This document shows, piece after piece, positions 43,697 through 52,355 of a stretch of 64,000 nt of DNA. The stretch is from Aliterella atlantica CENA595 (GTDB taxonomy: Bacteria; Cyanobacteriota; Cyanobacteriia; Cyanobacteriales; Chroococcidiopsidaceae). The notes under the pieces are model-generated. The model made no database searches and was not told the origin of the DNA. It was given only the letters and a program-made list of their open reading frames with translations. Location of the stretch: the NCBI RefSeq assembly GCF_000952155.1, contig NZ_JYON01000016.1:52214-116213 (forward strand), written 5' to 3'. Position 1 is the first letter of the stretch. Every line of letters begins with the position of its first letter. A program made the position numbers and the translations under genes.

Positions 43697-44233
43697 ATTG
43701 CCTAACCTTTTGACAATTTCCTTCCAGCTATGAGATCGAGGAGCAAAGTTATGACGATTCTTTTAATGATTAGTACGCTAAGTATAATCTATATTTATTT
43801 TGCTTTTAATCAAACTTTTGATTTTTAAAATGTATTATTCTAGCAGCTTGTCAAAAACTAAAAAATGTGTATATCTAGCTGCTACTCTCTAAGAGATAAT
43901 TTTTGTAATTGAAATACTTTCTATTTTTAAAAGATTAGCAAGAAACTTAAAAATCAATAAATGTTAGTATTTTTACACCCTGTTTGTGAGAGAAAACACA
44001 ATAGTTGCAGTTTACACTTGGTTCGGCTTGAAAACTACATCAATTATATGTAAATGAAATTTTAAAGATGGCTTTATAACAGTTTAATGTAGCGTTGGTT
44101 ACATTATCTAATATTATTCTATGCTGTAGATAGAGCATTAGAGATGCTATAACTACCTTTAGGAGAGAAGATATTAAATTTTACTCATATACAATTGATG
44201 ATATTTACAGTTAAATTGTATTAAGGTCAAGGT
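43697..44233. other. Intergenic region between RND operon and small-protein genes
   Basis: About 540 bp, AT-rich, with no coding-like frame. It must contain the promoter of the RND operon (minus strand) and of the 44234 gene (plus strand), but I cannot place either reliably. No regulator gene (TetR or MarR type) is present. Confidence 0.5.
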
Positions 44234-44449
44234 ATGTTCAATATTGGCGATTATGTATTTAATCAGAAGACTGGTAACTTAGGTAAAGTCATTGGTTATG
44301 GACATCAAATCGTTGATAATGCTTATATGTCAACAGTTAAAGTTTTGGTAGATTATGCTATAAGTTCTCGCAAAAGAGGGATTGTAGAAGAGGATTTATT
44401 TGCAGTCTGGATTTCTTGGGAAGAAGCTCAAAAGGTGCGATCCAAATGA
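44234..44449 (+). CDS. Small conserved cyanobacterial protein, SH3-like
   Basis: A 71-residue protein (MFNIGDYVFNQKTGNLGKVIGYGHQIVDNAYMSTVKVLV...). The alternating beta pattern with GDYV near the start and GKVIGYG suggests a small SH3- or KOW-like beta barrel. A plausible short ribosome site (AAGG 8 nt upstream) precedes the ATG. I recall similar short proteins in cyanobacteria without known function. Confidence 0.65.
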   Translation: MFNIGDYVFNQKTGNLGKVIGYGHQIVDNAYMSTVKVLVDYAISSRKRGIVEEDLFAVWISWEEAQKVRSK

Positions 44450-44637
44450 TTTATTATAAGGCAGTAGCGAGAAGCAATAGCATTTAGTAACTCTTGTATC
44501 CGCAAATACCAAGAAAATTAATTTTAAGTAGTGCTTAAGACTTATTATTTTTTAGATTAGTCTAATAACTTAGAAAGAGGAAAGTCTGTAAATACTTTAT
44601 TACATTGGTGCTTAGTTCAAACGATATAACTAGCTTT

Positions 44638-44880
44638 ATGGCTCAGAATCAACCATCTGAATTACCTATAGATGTCGGACAACTCCCCGAACACGCTCAA
44701 CAAATTTTTATGGCTGCTTTTAATAGCGCTAAAGAAGATGGAATGAGCGAAAAAGCAGCCCTTAGCGTCGGTTGGAATAGTATTGAGGACAGCTACGAAA
44801 GAACAAGTAGCGGCGAATGGAAGTTGAAACCAGAAGACACTAATATTCACAATAAATCTACTCAGTCTGGCGGCAACTAA
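44638..44880 (+). CDS. ChaB family protein
   Basis: An 80-residue protein with the ChaB signature LPEHAQQIFMAAFNSAKEDGMSEKAALSVGWNSIEDSYER...GEWK. ChaB (named from E. coli cation transport regulator) is a small helical protein; its role in cyanobacteria is not established. ATG at 44638 is preferred; an in-frame TTG upstream at 44605 would add 11 residues of no recognised homology. A clear terminator follows 20 bp after the stop. Confidence 0.88.
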   Translation: MAQNQPSELPIDVGQLPEHAQQIFMAAFNSAKEDGMSEKAALSVGWNSIEDSYERTSSGEWKLKPEDTNIHNKSTQSGGN

Positions 44881-44900
44881 TTTATTAACTTGCATTAGAT

Positions 44901-44933
44901 AAAGAGCTATTTTTACGAAATAGCTCTTTTTTA
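44901..44933 (+). terminator. Terminator of the chaB-like gene
   Basis: A perfect 12-bp stem AAAGAGCTATTT/AAATAGCTCTTT with a 5-nt loop (TTACG), followed by a T-run. It lies 20 bp past the stop codon. Confidence 0.9.
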
Positions 44934-45328
44934 TTCAAGTCTAAATAATACTTTTATCCTTAATGGTAGACAGTTGAGGTTAATAAACTATGTGTTTAAA
45001 GTTATCAACTGTTTTTACAAATCAATTATTCCTGTATGTATAATTATTTGTCTCTCTAGTGGAAGATGTAATCGTTGAATAGCGATCGCTATGCTTCATG
45101 ATATGACTAATTTTTAGCAATAGTTAACTAAAAAATCTCACAATTAGCAGGAAACACATCTTTGTATGTCATAGCAATAAAAAATTACCTGCATAAATTA
45201 CAGGTAGTTTTTTGATGGACTTATATTTTCATCGTATAAGTTCGATTAAAAACTACTGAACTTTTGCTGAAAAACATTAACAAAAACTCGTTAGCCTCGA
45301 ACCAGAAAACAAATAGTTGAGTCAAAAT
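44934..45328. other. Intergenic region with an isolated terminator hairpin
   Basis: About 395 bp without a gene. At 45186-45213 there is TACCTG/CAGGTA followed by G and six T (plus strand), also T-rich on the other side. No gene ends there, so it may close a short transcript starting within 44940-45180. I cannot identify a known small RNA. Confidence 0.4.
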
Positions 45329-47740
45329 ATGCCGCAACAGAAAGCAAAAACAGACAATAATGGTAGTAACAAAGTTGAATTGGTGAAAATGTGTGAAGAT
45401 AGCCTGATAGGGTTATCTGACTCATCACAATCCGCATTTAAGCAAAAAAATCAAGCAGCAACATTTATACAAACGCCAGATTTAGTTTGTTTATCTCATT
45501 TGCGGTGGAATTTTGTATTCCAAAGACCTCAACATTTACTTAGCCGTTGCGCTCAAGGAAGAAGAGTATTTTTTATTGAAGAACCGATCTTGAGCAACGA
45601 TCCGGTAGGAAGACTCGATATTAGCCAGCACGAAAGCGGAGTTTGGGTAATTGTACCGCACCTAAATGAAGGGCTTAGTGAAGAAGCGATCGCCAGCGCC
45701 CAAAAGTTACTAATCGATGGCTTATTTGCCCAGTACCAAATCGAGCAGTATATCTGCTGGTACTACACGCCAATGGCATTATCGTTTACCGAGCATTTGC
45801 AACCATTAGCGATCGTGTACGATTGCATGGACGAACTATCTGCATTTAAAGGTGCATCGCCTACCCTCAAAAATAATGAAGCTGAGTTGTTTCGCCGTGC
45901 AGACTTAGTATTTACAGGTGGGCAAAGTCTGTATGAAGCCAAACGCGACTGTCATCCTAACGTTTACGCATTTCCTAGCAGTGTAGATGTAGCGCACTTT
46001 GCTCAAGCAAGAATCGCCCAAGAAGAACCAATAGATCAAGCAAGTATTCCCCATCCGCGTTTAGGCTTTTATGGTGTAATAGACGAGCGCATGGATCTGG
46101 AACTATTGGCTGGAATTGCTGCTGCTAGACCAGATTGGCACTTGGTAATGATTGGACCAGTAGTAAAAATCGATCCAGCAGAATTACCACAAAGCGAGAA
46201 CATTCATTACCTCGGTAGTAAGGACTATCAAGAGCTACCAACATATTTAGCTGGATGGGATGCAGCCATGCTCCCATTTGCGCGTAACGAGTCAACCCGT
46301 TTTATTAGCCCAACTAAAACCCCTGAATACCTAGCTGCAGGTAAGCCTGTAGTATCTACCTCAATTCGCGATGTCGTGCGTCCCTACGGACAAGAGAACT
46401 TAGTAGCGATCGCTGACAATACTAGCGAGTTTGTCGCTGCGGCTGAAAAGCTGATTCAGGAAGACCTAACAGCATCGGGGTGGCGATCGCGCGTTGATGC
46501 TTTTTTAGAGCAGATTTCTTGGGATCGCAGTTGGGCATCAATGATGAAGTTAATTGAATCATCTTTAGCAACGCGCCAAGATAATATGCAATCGCCAACA
46601 ATTGAGCCACCTAGCATTGTTACTAGAGAATATTTGTTCGACTACCTGATAGTAGGCGCGGGCTTTTCTGGCAGCGTCCTTGCTGAAAGACTAGCAAATC
46701 AGATGGGCAAAAAAGTGCTAATAGTTGATAAGCGATCGCATATTGGCGGTAATGCTTACGACCATTACGACAATGCAGGCATTCTCGTTCACAAATACGG
46801 TCCCCACATCTTCCATACCAACAGCCGCGAAGTCTTTGAATACTTATCGCAATTTACCGAATGGCGCAATTACCAACATCGCGTTTTAGCTAGTGTAGAC
46901 GGTCAACTCGTACCCATTCCGATCAATCTCGACACCATTAACAAGCTGTACGGATTGTCGCTCAACTCATTCCAAGTCGAAGAATTTTTTGCATCTGTAG
47001 CCGAACCTAAAGACCAAATTCTAACTTCCGAGGATGTTGTTGTTAGCAAAGTTGGCAGGGAACTATACGAAAAGTTCTTTCGTGGCTACACGCGCAAGCA
47101 ATGGGGACTAGATCCATCAGAGTTGGATAGATCGGTAACTGCACGCGTTCCTACTCGCACCAACCGCGACGATCGCTATTTTACCGATAGCTACCAAGCA
47201 ATGCCTTTGCACGGTTATACGCGGATGTTCGAGAATATGCTGTCGCACCCGAATATCAAGATTATGCTCAATACTGATTATCGGGAGATTGAGAAGGCAA
47301 TTTCTTGTCGGGAAACTATCTATTCGGGACCAGTTGATGAATTTTTTGATTTTCGCTATGGCAAGTTGCCCTATCGTTCGCTGGAGTTCAAGCACGAAAC
47401 GCATAATACTTCGGTGCATCAAGTAGCGCCAGTCATTAACTATCCCAACGATCAACTTTACACTCGCGTTACTGAGTTCAAATACTTGACGGGGCAAGAA
47501 CACAACAAAACCAGTATTGTGTATGAGTTTCCCCGCGCTGAAGGCGATCCTTACTATCCCGTACCTCGTGCTGAGAATGCTGAAATTTACAAGCAATATA
47601 AGGCTTTAGCTGACGATACGCCTAATGTGCATTTTGTCGGCAGGCTAGCAACTTATAAGTATTACAACATGGATCAAGTTGTCGCTCAGGCTTTGACTTT
47701 GTATAAGCAAGTTAGTAGCAAAGTGCTTGGGCGTGTGTAG
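45329..47740 (+). CDS. glf: Glycosyltransferase fused to UDP-galactopyranose mutase
   Basis: An 803-residue bifunctional protein. Residues ~50-410 form a GT-B glycosyltransferase (LRWNFVFQRPQHLLSR near the N-terminus; a domain-2 strand with RLGFYGVIDERMDLELLAGIA; donor-binding TKTPEYLAAGKPVVSTSI). Residues ~430-800 form UDP-galactopyranose mutase: FAD motif VGAGFSGSVLAERLA, then HIGGNAYDHYDNAGILVHKYGPHIFHT, GYTRKQWG and a C-terminal YKYYNMDQVV. The mutase makes UDP-galactofuranose; the fused transferase could use it. ATG at 45329 is preferred to an in-frame TTG at 45317. It ends with a strong terminator. Confidence 0.93.
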   Translation: MPQQKAKTDNNGSNKVELVKMCEDSLIGLSDSSQSAFKQKNQAATFIQTPDLVCLSHLRWNFVFQRPQHLLSRCAQGRRVFFIEEPILSNDPVGRLDISQHESGVWVIVPHLNEGLSEEAIASAQKLLIDGLFAQYQIEQYICWYYTPMALSFTEHLQPLAIVYDCMDELSAFKGASPTLKNNEAELFRRADLVFTGGQSLYEAKRDCHPNVYAFPSSVDVAHFAQARIAQEEPIDQASIPHPRLGFYGVIDERMDLELLAGIAAARPDWHLVMIGPVVKIDPAELPQSENIHYLGSKDYQELPTYLAGWDAAMLPFARNESTRFISPTKTPEYLAAGKPVVSTSIRDVVRPYGQENLVAIADNTSEFVAAAEKLIQEDLTASGWRSRVDAFLEQISWDRSWASMMKLIESSLATRQDNMQSPTIEPPSIVTREYLFDYLIVGAGFSGSVLAERLANQMGKKVLIVDKRSHIGGNAYDHYDNAGILVHKYGPHIFHTNSREVFEYLSQFTEWRNYQHRVLASVDGQLVPIPINLDTINKLYGLSLNSFQVEEFFASVAEPKDQILTSEDVVVSKVGRELYEKFFRGYTRKQWGLDPSELDRSVTARVPTRTNRDDRYFTDSYQAMPLHGYTRMFENMLSHPNIKIMLNTDYREIEKAISCRETIYSGPVDEFFDFRYGKLPYRSLEFKHETHNTSVHQVAPVINYPNDQLYTRVTEFKYLTGQEHNKTSIVYEFPRAEGDPYYPVPRAENAEIYKQYKALADDTPNVHFVGRLATYKYYNMDQVVAQALTLYKQVSSKVLGRV

Positions 47741-47747
47741 AAAGAAG

Positions 47748-47785
47748 GGTGAAAGGGATTTGTGTTAACCCTTTCGCCTTTTTTT
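47748..47785 (+). terminator. Terminator of the glycosyltransferase-glf gene
   Basis: A 10-bp stem GGTGAAAGGG/CCCTTTCGCC (one G-U pair) with an 11-nt loop, followed by seven T, 8 bp past the stop. Confidence 0.9.
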
Positions 47786-47815
47786 GTAAACGAGGATATG
47801 GATAGATTTTTTGTA

Positions 47816-47847
47816 CGAACGCAGATGAACGCAGATGAACGCAGATA
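47816..47847. repeat. GAACGCAGAT tandem repeat
   Basis: Three copies of a 10-mer (AACGCAGATG) in the gap before the GH1-RmlD gene; the rest of the gap to 48057 holds CTCCTTGTC repeats (47908-47937) and no gene. Confidence 0.75.
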
Positions 47848-48057
47848 GGAAATTAGACTTCTTGCAAAAGTAGGCAACGCTCTGTAAATTAGCAATCCTA
47901 TCTTTTTCCTCCTTGTCTCCCTTGTCCTCCTTGTCCATTAAACTATGGACTTATGCAAGAGGTCTATTCATACTGCGTTACTATGGGCGATCTTGAGCAG
48001 AACAAAATATTCTTTGAAGTTGGTTCCAGAATTTTAGATGTTTGCCAGCGGAGGCTC

Positions 48058-50223
48058 ATGAGTTTGAAATCACTCCCTTTGGAAATCTGGGCTGGTGTAG
48101 AGTGTACTGTTAATCGAGTAGGTGATGAATATAGCGACCAGTTAGAACAAAACGGTCATGCTAATCGCCTAAAAGACTTAGATTTATTTGCCGAATTGGG
48201 AATAAGCGCTATACGTTACCCCGTATTGTGGGAGCGGACTGCTCCTAATAGCTTAGATGAACCTAATTGGTTATGGGCTGATGAAAGGTTGCATCGGCTT
48301 AAAGCACTTGGGATTCGCCCGATTGTCGGTTTAGTGCATCACGGTAGCGGTCCTAGATATACAAGTCTAGTCGATCCAGAATTTCCTGAAAAACTAGCTG
48401 CTTTTGCGCGGATGGTTGCCGATCGCTATCCTTGGATCGACTATTACACGCCTGTAAATGAACCTTTGACTACAGCTAGATTTAGCGGCTTGTACGGACA
48501 CTGGTATCCTCACGGCAAAGATGACTTAACTTTCGCGCGGGCGTTGCTCAATCAGTGTCGGGCGATCGCTCTATCTATGCAAGCAATCCGAGAAATTAAC
48601 CCCAACGCCCAACTGGTGCAAACTGACGATTTGGGGCAGATTTTTAGTACGCCGCTATTGGCATATCAAGCAGAATTAGAAAACGAACGTCGCTGGTTGA
48701 GCTTCGATCTATTGTGCGGACGTTTAAATCGCGATCGCCCGACATGGGATTACTTACTTTCGGCTGGCATTACAGAAGCCGAACTAAATTGGTTTTTGGA
48801 TAATCCTTGCCCACCCGATATTATGGGGATTAATCATTACCTGACAAGCGATCGCTTTCTTGACGAACGTTTGGAGCGCTATCCAAAATCGGTTCATGGC
48901 GGTAACGCAAAACAAGCATACGCTGATGTAGAAGCTGTCAGAGTTTGCGCCCAAAATACAATGGGAGTAGGTAAATTGCTCCAAGCTGCGTGGCAGCGCT
49001 ATAATTTGCCCTTGGCTGTAACTGAGGTACATCTTGGCTGCACCCGCGAAGAACAATTGCGGTGGTTGTATGAAGTGTGGCAGGCAGCAAACGAGCAAAA
49101 GCAAACAGGAGTAGATGTACGTGCTATAACTGCTTGGTCGCTATTAGGAGCCTACGATTGGAATAGCTTGCTTACTCGCTTTGATGGGTATTATGAACCA
49201 GGTGTATTCGATTTGCGATCGCCTCGTCCACGTCGTACAGCATTAGCACGAGCGATCGCTAATTTAGCCCAAGACATCGAACCAAACCATCCTTTACTAA
49301 ATACACCTGGTTGGTGGCATAGAGAAGAACGGCTTTTGTATCCACCTGTAGGCGACATTTTAGAGCAAATACAAGCACCACCTACTCAACCACTTATTAT
49401 CGTCGGAGCGACAGGAACGTTAGGACAAGCATTTGCCCGCGCCTGCACTGAAAGGGGAATTTTTCATTATCTGCTATCGCGCCAACAGATAGATATTACT
49501 AGCCCTGCATCTGTAGAAGCCGCACTAGGCGAGCTTAATCCTTGGGCAGTTATAAATGCTGCTGGATATGTCCGCGTAGACGATGCCGAACGCGAAGTAG
49601 ATGCCTGTTTACTTGCAAATACAGAGGGTGCAGCAAATTTAGCGATCGCTTGTGTTAACCGAGAAATTGCCCTAATGACATTTTCCTCGGATTTAGTATT
49701 TGATGGTAGTGTAACTACTCCTTACACCGAAAGCGATCCTGTTGCTCCTCTAAACGTGTACGGGCGTAGTAAAGCGATCGCCGAAGAAAAAGTTCTATCA
49801 GCCAATCCTGCATCGTTAGTAGTCCGTACCAGTGCATTTTTCAGCCCTTGGGATGAATACAACTTCGTCACCTTAGCATTGCGCCAATTAGAAGCGGGAA
49901 ATACTTTTATTGCGACAGATGATATCGTTTCACCTACATACGTTCCCGATTTAGTTAACGCTAGCTTAGACTTATTCATTGACGGCGAGTGTGGTTTGTG
50001 GCATTTAGCAAATCAAGGAGCGATCGCTTGGGCAGATTTAGCCAAATTAGCAGCAAAACAAGCTGGTATAAATAGCAGTAAAATAATCGCTTGTCACGCG
50101 CGAGAATTAGGACTTATAGCGCAACGTCCTACTTACAGCGTACTTGGCAGCAACCGAGGCTTATTAATGCCTTGCTTAGATGATGCGATCGCTCGTTACC
50201 TCCATCAAAAACAACCTCATTAA
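48058..50223 (+). CDS. GH1-type glycosidase domain fused to RmlD-like reductase
   Basis: A 721-residue fusion. Residues ~1-430 are a GH1-like TIM barrel, with acid/base Glu in YTPVNEPLTTARFSG and candidate nucleophile Glu in LAVTEVHLGC. The barrel is shorter than full beta-glucosidases. Residues ~445-720 are an RmlD/dTDP-4-dehydrorhamnose reductase-type SDR: VGATGTLGQAFARACTERG, INAAGYVRVDDAE, SSDLVFDG, and YGRSKAIAE with the catalytic Tyr/Lys. ATG at 48058 has GGAGG only 4 nt upstream, which decides the start against the longer frame from 47953. The stop overlaps the convergent galK by 4 bp. Substrates are not known. Confidence 0.9.
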   Translation: MSLKSLPLEIWAGVECTVNRVGDEYSDQLEQNGHANRLKDLDLFAELGISAIRYPVLWERTAPNSLDEPNWLWADERLHRLKALGIRPIVGLVHHGSGPRYTSLVDPEFPEKLAAFARMVADRYPWIDYYTPVNEPLTTARFSGLYGHWYPHGKDDLTFARALLNQCRAIALSMQAIREINPNAQLVQTDDLGQIFSTPLLAYQAELENERRWLSFDLLCGRLNRDRPTWDYLLSAGITEAELNWFLDNPCPPDIMGINHYLTSDRFLDERLERYPKSVHGGNAKQAYADVEAVRVCAQNTMGVGKLLQAAWQRYNLPLAVTEVHLGCTREEQLRWLYEVWQAANEQKQTGVDVRAITAWSLLGAYDWNSLLTRFDGYYEPGVFDLRSPRPRRTALARAIANLAQDIEPNHPLLNTPGWWHREERLLYPPVGDILEQIQAPPTQPLIIVGATGTLGQAFARACTERGIFHYLLSRQQIDITSPASVEAALGELNPWAVINAAGYVRVDDAEREVDACLLANTEGAANLAIACVNREIALMTFSSDLVFDGSVTTPYTESDPVAPLNVYGRSKAIAEEKVLSANPASLVVRTSAFFSPWDEYNFVTLALRQLEAGNTFIATDDIVSPTYVPDLVNASLDLFIDGECGLWHLANQGAIAWADLAKLAAKQAGINSSKIIACHARELGLIAQRPTYSVLGSNRGLLMPCLDDAIARYLHQKQPH

Positions 50224-51269
50224 ACCAATACCTTACCCGTGTATCCTAATTCGCCGTACTGTCTCAGTACATCAGTTGCGATCGCGCTTTCCCTTACCAA
50301 AGCAACGCAAGCACCACCAAAACCACCACCAGTAAGACGTGCGCCAAACACTCCTGGAATTTTTTGCAACAAATCCACCAACACATCTACTTCAGTTACA
50401 GAAACCTGATAATCATCGCGTTGACTAGCATGAGAAGCATTCATCAACTCACCAAAGCGCGTCACCGAAACTCCCCTCGCCGCCTCTAACACGCGATTGT
50501 TTTCCGTAATTACATGACGAGCGCGGCGACAAAGTGGTTCTGGTAAACTTAGGGCAACTTGAGGATCGGTAACATCCCGCAACGCTTTTACTCCCAAAAG
50601 TCGCGCCGCCTCTTCGCATTGCGCCCGCCGTTGATTGTAGCCGCTACCTGCTGCTAATTCGTGATGCACGCCACTATCAATAACTAAAATTTCCCCACCT
50701 GCTGGCAATTCCAGCGTGCGCCGTTCGAGGGTACGAGTGTCTAGAAATAGCATCGCATGAGTATCGGCAAGGCTAGATGCCATTTGATCCATAATGCCGC
50801 AATTTAAGCCTGCATACTGAATTTCAGCTTGTTGTCCGATTTGGGCAATTTGCACATCATCAATAGGCAAATTCAGCAGGCTGCGTAATCCTTTGAGCGT
50901 TGCTACTTCCAAAGCCGCGCTGCTAGATAAGCCCACACCAATCGGTACGGTAGATGTAACGTATATGTTTACAGGCGGGATTTTGTAACCTTGTTTTGCT
51001 AAAAGTTGGATGCAGCCAAATATATAACTAGCAAAACCTTGGGGAGTGCGATCGCTCGTTGCAACGCTAACCATTTCCTCTAGTTCTTGGGAATAAAAGT
51101 GGTGCTGGCTATCAGGGCTAAAACCTAGTTCTACCGTTGTGCGTTGAGGAATAGCGATCGGTAATACAAACCCATCATTATAATCAGTATGTTCGCCTAG
51201 CAAATTTACTCTTCCTGGTGCAGTAGCTTGGGTTTCGGGCTTTGTGCCAAATATCTCTTGAAAATCCAT
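50220..51269 (-). CDS. galK: Galactokinase
   Basis: A 349-residue GHMP kinase with the galactokinase signature PGRVNLLGEHTDYNDGFVLP (~18-37), the ATP loop PIGVGLSSSAALE (~110-122) and the third motif GARLTGGGFGG near the C-terminus. It phosphorylates galactose at C1 with ATP, the first Leloir step. It is the last gene of a four-gene minus-strand operon, 3 bp after the M24-like gene. Its end overlaps the plus-strand fusion gene by 4 bp. Confidence 0.96.
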   Translation of the reverse strand: MDFQEIFGTKPETQATAPGRVNLLGEHTDYNDGFVLPIAIPQRTTVELGFSPDSQHHFYSQELEEMVSVATSDRTPQGFASYIFGCIQLLAKQGYKIPPVNIYVTSTVPIGVGLSSSAALEVATLKGLRSLLNLPIDDVQIAQIGQQAEIQYAGLNCGIMDQMASSLADTHAMLFLDTRTLERRTLELPAGGEILVIDSGVHHELAAGSGYNQRRAQCEEAARLLGVKALRDVTDPQVALSLPEPLCRRARHVITENNRVLEAARGVSVTRFGELMNASHASQRDDYQVSVTEVDVLVDLLQKIPGVFGARLTGGGFGGACVALVRESAIATDVLRQYGELGYTGKVLV

Positions 51270-51272
51270 AAA

Positions 51273-52355
51273 TTAACCAATTTCTAAAGGAACAGGGCGC
51301 AGTCTCCCTGCAATTTCTACACTCGGAAAACTTGGATCGAAAGTAAGATTTTCCAATTTGCCATCTTCTAGCAGCACGCAAGTATCCTCAACTTTTGCTC
51401 CTGGTAAACTTGGATTCCAAGCCATAGCCGTATTGGCGGTAATGGTATCAGTAGTATCAGGATTGGCAACAATTTCTCTAGCTAAATAGCCGCAAGTTCC
51501 GCCTTGATGGTGTTGGTAAATAGCTTGAGGATACCCATGTTGTTCGTAAGCTTGTTTCAATTGTTGGTAGACTGCATTCAGAGCTACGCCAGGTTTACAC
51601 GAGTCCAAAGCTTGAGCTTCAATTTCCCGAACGTGCTGGTGCAATTGGGCATATTTGTCTTGCTTGCCAAAACATACAAACCTGGTGAGATTGGCATACA
51701 AGCCATATCCTCTAGCGCAAAATACCATCATCGCCACTTGAGAAATCGGCTCGCTACTAGGTGTCGCGTGGCGATATAGCGGTAAACGCCTTTCTCCTGC
51801 TACCAATGTCAAAGCTGGATGCAACCCCCGCGCCCACAATGCCTCAGCACCCGCCCCAGCTAGTTGGTATTCTGTCCATGTAGGTTTGGCGTTAGATAGT
51901 ACCTCTGTCATTGCTGCGCTGGCTTTTTGCCCTACCTGACGATAGCGCTCTATTTCACTAGGCATCATTACCCGTTTGTAGTTTACAAGCAATTCAGGCA
52001 AAGGCGTTTCAGTAGTAGTTGGGCGATCGCTACATATTTTCCCGCCATTAGTAGCCTCACGTACAAATGCTTCGCGCGCAGCACTATCAGCCCAAGGATT
52101 GACGTGCAATTGAAATGCAGGTAATTCCTCATCCTGCAAGCGCTGGGCTTCAATTTCATCAGTTAATACCCAAGCATCAGCAGCAGTAACTAATACTTCT
52201 GCTACTCCTGTTTCTGCTGTCAGCAGCACAGCATTACTAGCACCCGCTGTTACCCAGGCAAACCAATCTATACCCTTAAAACGCACGCCGATAACATCGG
52301 CTGTAACTAAAAATTGACGAATTAACTCTAATTTGGCAGCAACTTCAGCATTCAT
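51273..52355 (-). CDS. M24-fold (creatinase/aminopeptidase P-like) protein lacking most metal ligands
   Basis: A 360-residue protein with the two-domain creatinase/aminopeptidase fold. The C-terminal pita-bread domain (~135-350) is recognised by MPSEIERYRQVGQKASAAMTE, HHQGGTCGYLAREI and KVEDTCVLLEDG. Of the five M24 metal ligands (Asp, Asp, His, Glu, Glu), the first Asp region reads FCARGYGLY, the second Asp is N222 in ANLTRF and the first Glu is N314 in AWNPSLPG; only H283 and E323 remain. It is thus unlikely to be a metallopeptidase and may act like creatinase, or be non-catalytic. Its start overlaps the galT stop by 4 bp, and galK follows 3 bp later. Its role in the operon is unknown. Confidence 0.85.
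   Translation of the reverse strand: MNAEVAAKLELIRQFLVTADVIGVRFKGIDWFAWVTAGASNAVLLTAETGVAEVLVTAADAWVLTDEIEAQRLQDEELPAFQLHVNPWADSAAREAFVREATNGGKICSDRPTTTETPLPELLVNYKRVMMPSEIERYRQVGQKASAAMTEVLSNAKPTWTEYQLAGAGAEALWARGLHPALTLVAGERRLPLYRHATPSSEPISQVAMMVFCARGYGLYANLTRFVCFGKQDKYAQLHQHVREIEAQALDSCKPGVALNAVYQQLKQAYEQHGYPQAIYQHHQGGTCGYLAREIVANPDTTDTITANTAMAWNPSLPGAKVEDTCVLLEDGKLENLTFDPSFPSVEIAGRLRPVPLEIG

Noticed and set aside
47953..48057. Upstream extension of the GH1-RmlD protein by 35 residues
   Set aside because: The ATG at 48058 has GGAGG directly upstream and begins where the GH1 similarity starts.
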